A stretch of 64,000 nucleotides of DNA from NCBI RefSeq assembly GCF_000688455.1, contig NZ_JIAL01000001.1, forward strand, positions 1,519,001-1,583,000, read 5' to 3'. Under the pieces are notes generated by a model. That model had not been told where the DNA came from. It worked only from the letters and a program-made list of their open reading frames with translations, and did no database searches. Source of the DNA: Pseudacidobacterium ailaaui (lineage in GTDB: Bacteria > Acidobacteriota > Terriglobia > Terriglobales > Acidobacteriaceae). Numbering within the stretch: position 1 is the first letter of the stretch; every line of letters starts with the position of its first letter. The translations under genes and the position numbers were made by a program. Positions 61,193 to 64,000 of this stretch are shown piece by piece.

Positions 61193-64000
61193 CCCGCCAC
61201 ATCCTCCGTACGTTTACATTCACTGCCGCGCTGGCATTGCCGATGGGGATGTCCGTGCAGTTGCTGGCGCAGTCCGCTGCCGAAAAGGCGTTGCTTGAAA
61301 AGGCGCAGAAGCTGGCGGCGAGCGGGCATCCGGAGATGGCGGCGCAGACTTGGGAACAGGTGCTGCTGGCCGACCCCAACAATCGCGAGGCGCTGGCCGG
61401 CATCGCCCGGGCAGAGATGCAGCTGGGCAAGGCGGCCGAGGCCAGGCGGTATCTGGACCGTTTGCGGGCCAATGGCGGAAGCCAGCAGGAGATCAACCAG
61501 ATCCTGCAGGTCCAGCGTGTGCAGCCGCGTTCCGAGCGCCTGGAAGAGGCGGGCCGTCTGGCGCAGGAAGGCAATTATGCCGGGGCGATGCAGATTTACC
61601 GGGAGGTTTTTGGAAACAAGCCCCCGGCGGGCGATGTTGCGCTGGCCTATTACGATACGGAGGCCGCAATTCCCTCCGAGCGCGGCCATGCCATTGAGGG
61701 GCTGCGCAGTCTGATGAAGCAGTTTCCCGGAGACTCCCGGTATGCCATCACGCTGGGGCGGGTGCTGACGTATGATCCGAAGACCCGCGCCGAAGGGATG
61801 GCCATCCTTCGGCAATACCCGCAGGTACAGGCGGCGCAGGCAGCGCTGCACCAGGCCGAGGCGTGGAATGCGCAAGGGGCCAGTACGGCAAATACCTTGA
61901 CTGCGGGCCAGGAGGCGGCACCGCCGCGTCCGGCCGGAAACCCGCTGGAGGCGGCCGCCTACCGCGCGCTGAACAGCGGACAACTGGATGAGGCCCGGGA
62001 GAAATTTCAGGAGCTGCTGGCCAAGCAGCCGCGCAACGCCCAGGCCCTGGCGGGGATGGGATATCTTTCCATGCGGCAGCAGGATTTTGTCTCGGCCAGT
62101 GATTATTTTGAGCGGGCGCGCGCAGCCGGGGCTCATGGCCTGGAGAGTGCCATCAGCAATGCGCATTTCTGGCAGAAGATGACCGAGGCGGGCAATGAGC
62201 TGGGCAATGGCCACACGGAGGCGGCCATTGCTGCCTATCACGCAGCGCTGGCGCTCAAACCGAACAGCGTGGACGCGCTGGTTGGACTGGGAAGCGCCTT
62301 CCAGCAGGCCGGAGAGTATACCGATGCCGCGCAGACTCTGGACAAGGCCGTGCGGCAGGACCCACAGCGGGCCGACGCATGGCGCAACCTGTTACTGGTG
62401 GAAAGCGCAGCCAACGATCCTCAGGGGGTCGCCGATGCCAATACCCGCATTCCGCGCAATGTGCGGGCGCAGTTAAGCAGCGATCCGGACTATCTGCGCG
62501 TGCTGGCGCAGGCCTATCAGGCCCTGGGCCGCAAGGCCGATGCGGACAAGGTGATCTCCGAAGCACTGGCCCTGCCTTTCCCCAATGAAGGACGGGACAT
62601 GCCGGTGTCCAAACAGCTACAGTATGCGGGGCTGCTGCTGGCAGCCAAGCGCTATGCACCTGCCATCCGGCTTTACCGCCAGGTGGTGGCGCAGGACCCG
62701 GAGAATGCCAGCGCCTGGCGCGCTCTGATTGCGGCCGAGCATGAAAGCAACCAGGATGAAGAAGCGCTGACCACGATCGGACAGATGCCGCAAACGCTGC
62801 TTGAACAGCAGCAGAATGATCCTGATTTTCTGGTGCTGGTCGGCTCGGTCTATCAGTCGCGGCACGATTATGGACGGGCAGCGAAATATCTGGAAAAGGC
62901 ATTGACGGTGAATCCCAACGCTCCGCCGGGTGTTGCGCTGCAACTGGCGGACGTATACGCCGCGCAGGGGGCTACGCAGAAGGCGTACAACATTTACCGC
63001 AGCGAGCTGGACCAGGACCAGAGCAACCAGCAGGCGTGGCGTGGGCTGCTGAATGCCTTGCATCAGTCCGGGCGCGACCGCGAGGCGTTGCGGCAGATGG
63101 CCTCGATTCCGGAGGCCACCCGGCTGCGTCTGGAGGCCGACCCAGGTTATCTCCAGACGTTGGCTGCGATTGAGGTCTCAACCGGACAGGCCCAGGCCGC
63201 ACTCAGGCATTTTCAGCGCGTGCTGGACATCTATCACGACCAGAACCAGGACGTACCCGTCGGCACGCAGATCCAATATGGCTGGGTGCTGTTGAAGGCC
63301 GGGGACGACCGGAGGCTGTATGCACTGGTTTCCAGCCTGGCCGATACGCCAGAGATGACCGATGAGCAGCAGGCGGATTTTCACAATCTATGGGCGGCCT
63401 GGAGCATGGAACGCGCCAACGCCCTGCTGGCCGCCGGTGATCAGCGGCGCGCGCTGGCCATTCTCCAGACTGCGGCCCAGGCCTTTCCCGCAAACAAACA
63501 GGTCTCCGCAGCCCTGGCCGGGGCCTATCTGAAGGCCGGAGATGCCCGGCAGGCGGTGGCGATTTATGCCTCCATGGACATGGAACATGCCACGCTGGCC
63601 CAGTATCAGGGCGCCATTGGCGCGGCGCTGGCCGCCCGGGACATGAAGCACGCGCAGGATTGGCTGGAGGCGGCCCTCGCGCAATACAAACATGACCCAG
63701 CCATTCTGAAGATGGCCGCCCAGTACGAGCAGGCACGGGGAAATTCTGAGCGCGCAGCGGCCTATTATCGCGCCGCCCTGGACGCCATGGGACCGGGGCC
63801 GCAGCACGACCTTCTTTCCCCTTCCGGGCCTTCCGCGACACAGCAACTGATGCAATTGCTGGCCCCGGCGGGACGTGCGGCGGTTTCCGTGCCGGATGAG
63901 ACCCTTCAGCATGGTGTCGATGTTTCCTGGCAGAACGCTCCCAGCGAAACGACGCCGACCCTGGGTGATTTCGCAGAGACAGAGGCCGCCCAGACGGCCC
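61189..64000 (+). CDS. bcsC: Cellulose export outer-membrane protein BcsC, partial (3' end outside window)
   Basis: The frame is open for 937 codons from the ATG at 61189 to the window end. It overlaps the bcsZ stop as ATGA; a second ATG at 61180 is in the same frame. After a signal peptide (MTRHILRTFTFTAALALPMG) the visible part consists of TPR repeats, for example AALAYHAALALKPNSVDALV-type units near 370 and EKALTVNPNAPPGVALQLAD-type units near 570. BcsC guides the glucan chain through periplasm and outer membrane; its C-terminal beta-barrel is beyond the window. Family length (about 1100-1300 residues) fits a missing barrel of a few hundred residues. Confidence 0.9.
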   Translation, partial: MTRHILRTFTFTAALALPMGMSVQLLAQSAAEKALLEKAQKLAASGHPEMAAQTWEQVLLADPNNREALAGIARAEMQLGKAAEARRYLDRLRANGGSQQEINQILQVQRVQPRSERLEEAGRLAQEGNYAGAMQIYREVFGNKPPAGDVALAYYDTEAAIPSERGHAIEGLRSLMKQFPGDSRYAITLGRVLTYDPKTRAEGMAILRQYPQVQAAQAALHQAEAWNAQGASTANTLTAGQEAAPPRPAGNPLEAAAYRALNSGQLDEAREKFQELLAKQPRNAQALAGMGYLSMRQQDFVSASDYFERARAAGAHGLESAISNAHFWQKMTEAGNELGNGHTEAAIAAYHAALALKPNSVDALVGLGSAFQQAGEYTDAAQTLDKAVRQDPQRADAWRNLLLVESAANDPQGVADANTRIPRNVRAQLSSDPDYLRVLAQAYQALGRKADADKVISEALALPFPNEGRDMPVSKQLQYAGLLLAAKRYAPAIRLYRQVVAQDPENASAWRALIAAEHESNQDEEALTTIGQMPQTLLEQQQNDPDFLVLVGSVYQSRHDYGRAAKYLEKALTVNPNAPPGVALQLADVYAAQGATQKAYNIYRSELDQDQSNQQAWRGLLNALHQSGRDREALRQMASIPEATRLRLEADPGYLQTLAAIEVSTGQAQAALRHFQRVLDIYHDQNQDVPVGTQIQYGWVLLKAGDDRRLYALVSSLADTPEMTDEQQADFHNLWAAWSMERANALLAAGDQRRALAILQTAAQAFPANKQVSAALAGAYLKAGDARQAVAIYASMDMEHATLAQYQGAIGAALAARDMKHAQDWLEAALAQYKHDPAILKMAAQYEQARGNSERAAAYYRAALDAMGPGPQHDLLSPSGPSATQQLMQLLAPAGRAAVSVPDETLQHGVDVSWQNAPSETTPTLGDFAETEAAQTA

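Noticed and set aside
1-64000. CRISPR arrays, insertion sequences, prophage or plasmid origin
   Set aside because: No regularly spaced repeats, transposase or integrase motifs, or phage structural genes were found in any reading frame inspected.

Overview
The window looks like a chromosomal segment of an acidobacterium of the Terriglobia/Acidobacteriaceae type. The basis is content: two very large TonB-dependent receptors with an N-terminal carboxypeptidase-regulatory domain and a C-terminal Phe (the Oar-like type that fills acidobacterial genomes), ASPIC/UnbV-type FG-GAP proteins beside multiheme cytochrome-TPR proteins, LpxC (a Gram-negative envelope) and a BcsAB fusion. Gene density is high and many neighbours overlap by ATGA or GTGA. 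I saw no integrase, transposase, phage gene or CRISPR array.

Layout. 1-3005 (minus): an ABC-2 exporter with a GldG-like partner, cut by the window start. 3164-4381 (minus): an alpha-oxoamine synthase, probably Kbl. 4475-5284 (plus): a lipoprotein. 5455-8931 (minus): gltX with an unknown partner gene, then an M20 peptidase with a 48-residue membrane protein. 9075-9995: lpxC. 10216-15771: a copper amine oxidase followed by a TonB-dependent receptor. 15800-21570 (minus): a CusCBA-type metal efflux system with a 50-residue membrane protein. 21747-23797 (plus): a histidine kinase and NarL-type regulator divergent from it. 23856-33374 (minus): an ECF sigma factor fused to a zinc-binding anti-sigma-like domain, then a TolC-adaptor-RND pump, a DUF2892 membrane protein and cydAB.

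34261-39738 (plus) is a respiratory cluster. A single polypeptide carries all three functional parts of a cbb3 oxidase (CcoN, CcoO and a diheme CcoP-like part). It is followed by a small membrane protein, a Tat-exported DsrE-like protein, a ModA-like binding protein and a diheme cytochrome resembling thiosulfate dehydrogenase. I infer oxidation of a reduced sulfur compound coupled to the oxidase. A parS-like palindrome lies just upstream.

39833-54012 holds a TonB-dependent receptor behind a double LacI-type operator, then two copies of a module made of an FG-GAP/ASPIC protein plus a multiheme cytochrome-TPR protein (7 hemes, then 5), with extra TPR proteins. Strong terminators separate receptor, module 1 and module 2. 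After tRNA-Ser(UGA), 54535-64000 is a cellulose operon (bcsQ, bcsAB fusion, bcsZ, bcsC, the last cut by the window end), every junction overlapping by 4 bp, preceded by a leader that resembles a c-di-GMP-I riboswitch.

Starts were moved inward from the longest open frame where a ribosome binding site, stop-start overlap or signal peptide favoured it. Family calls are from motif reading only; no search was run.
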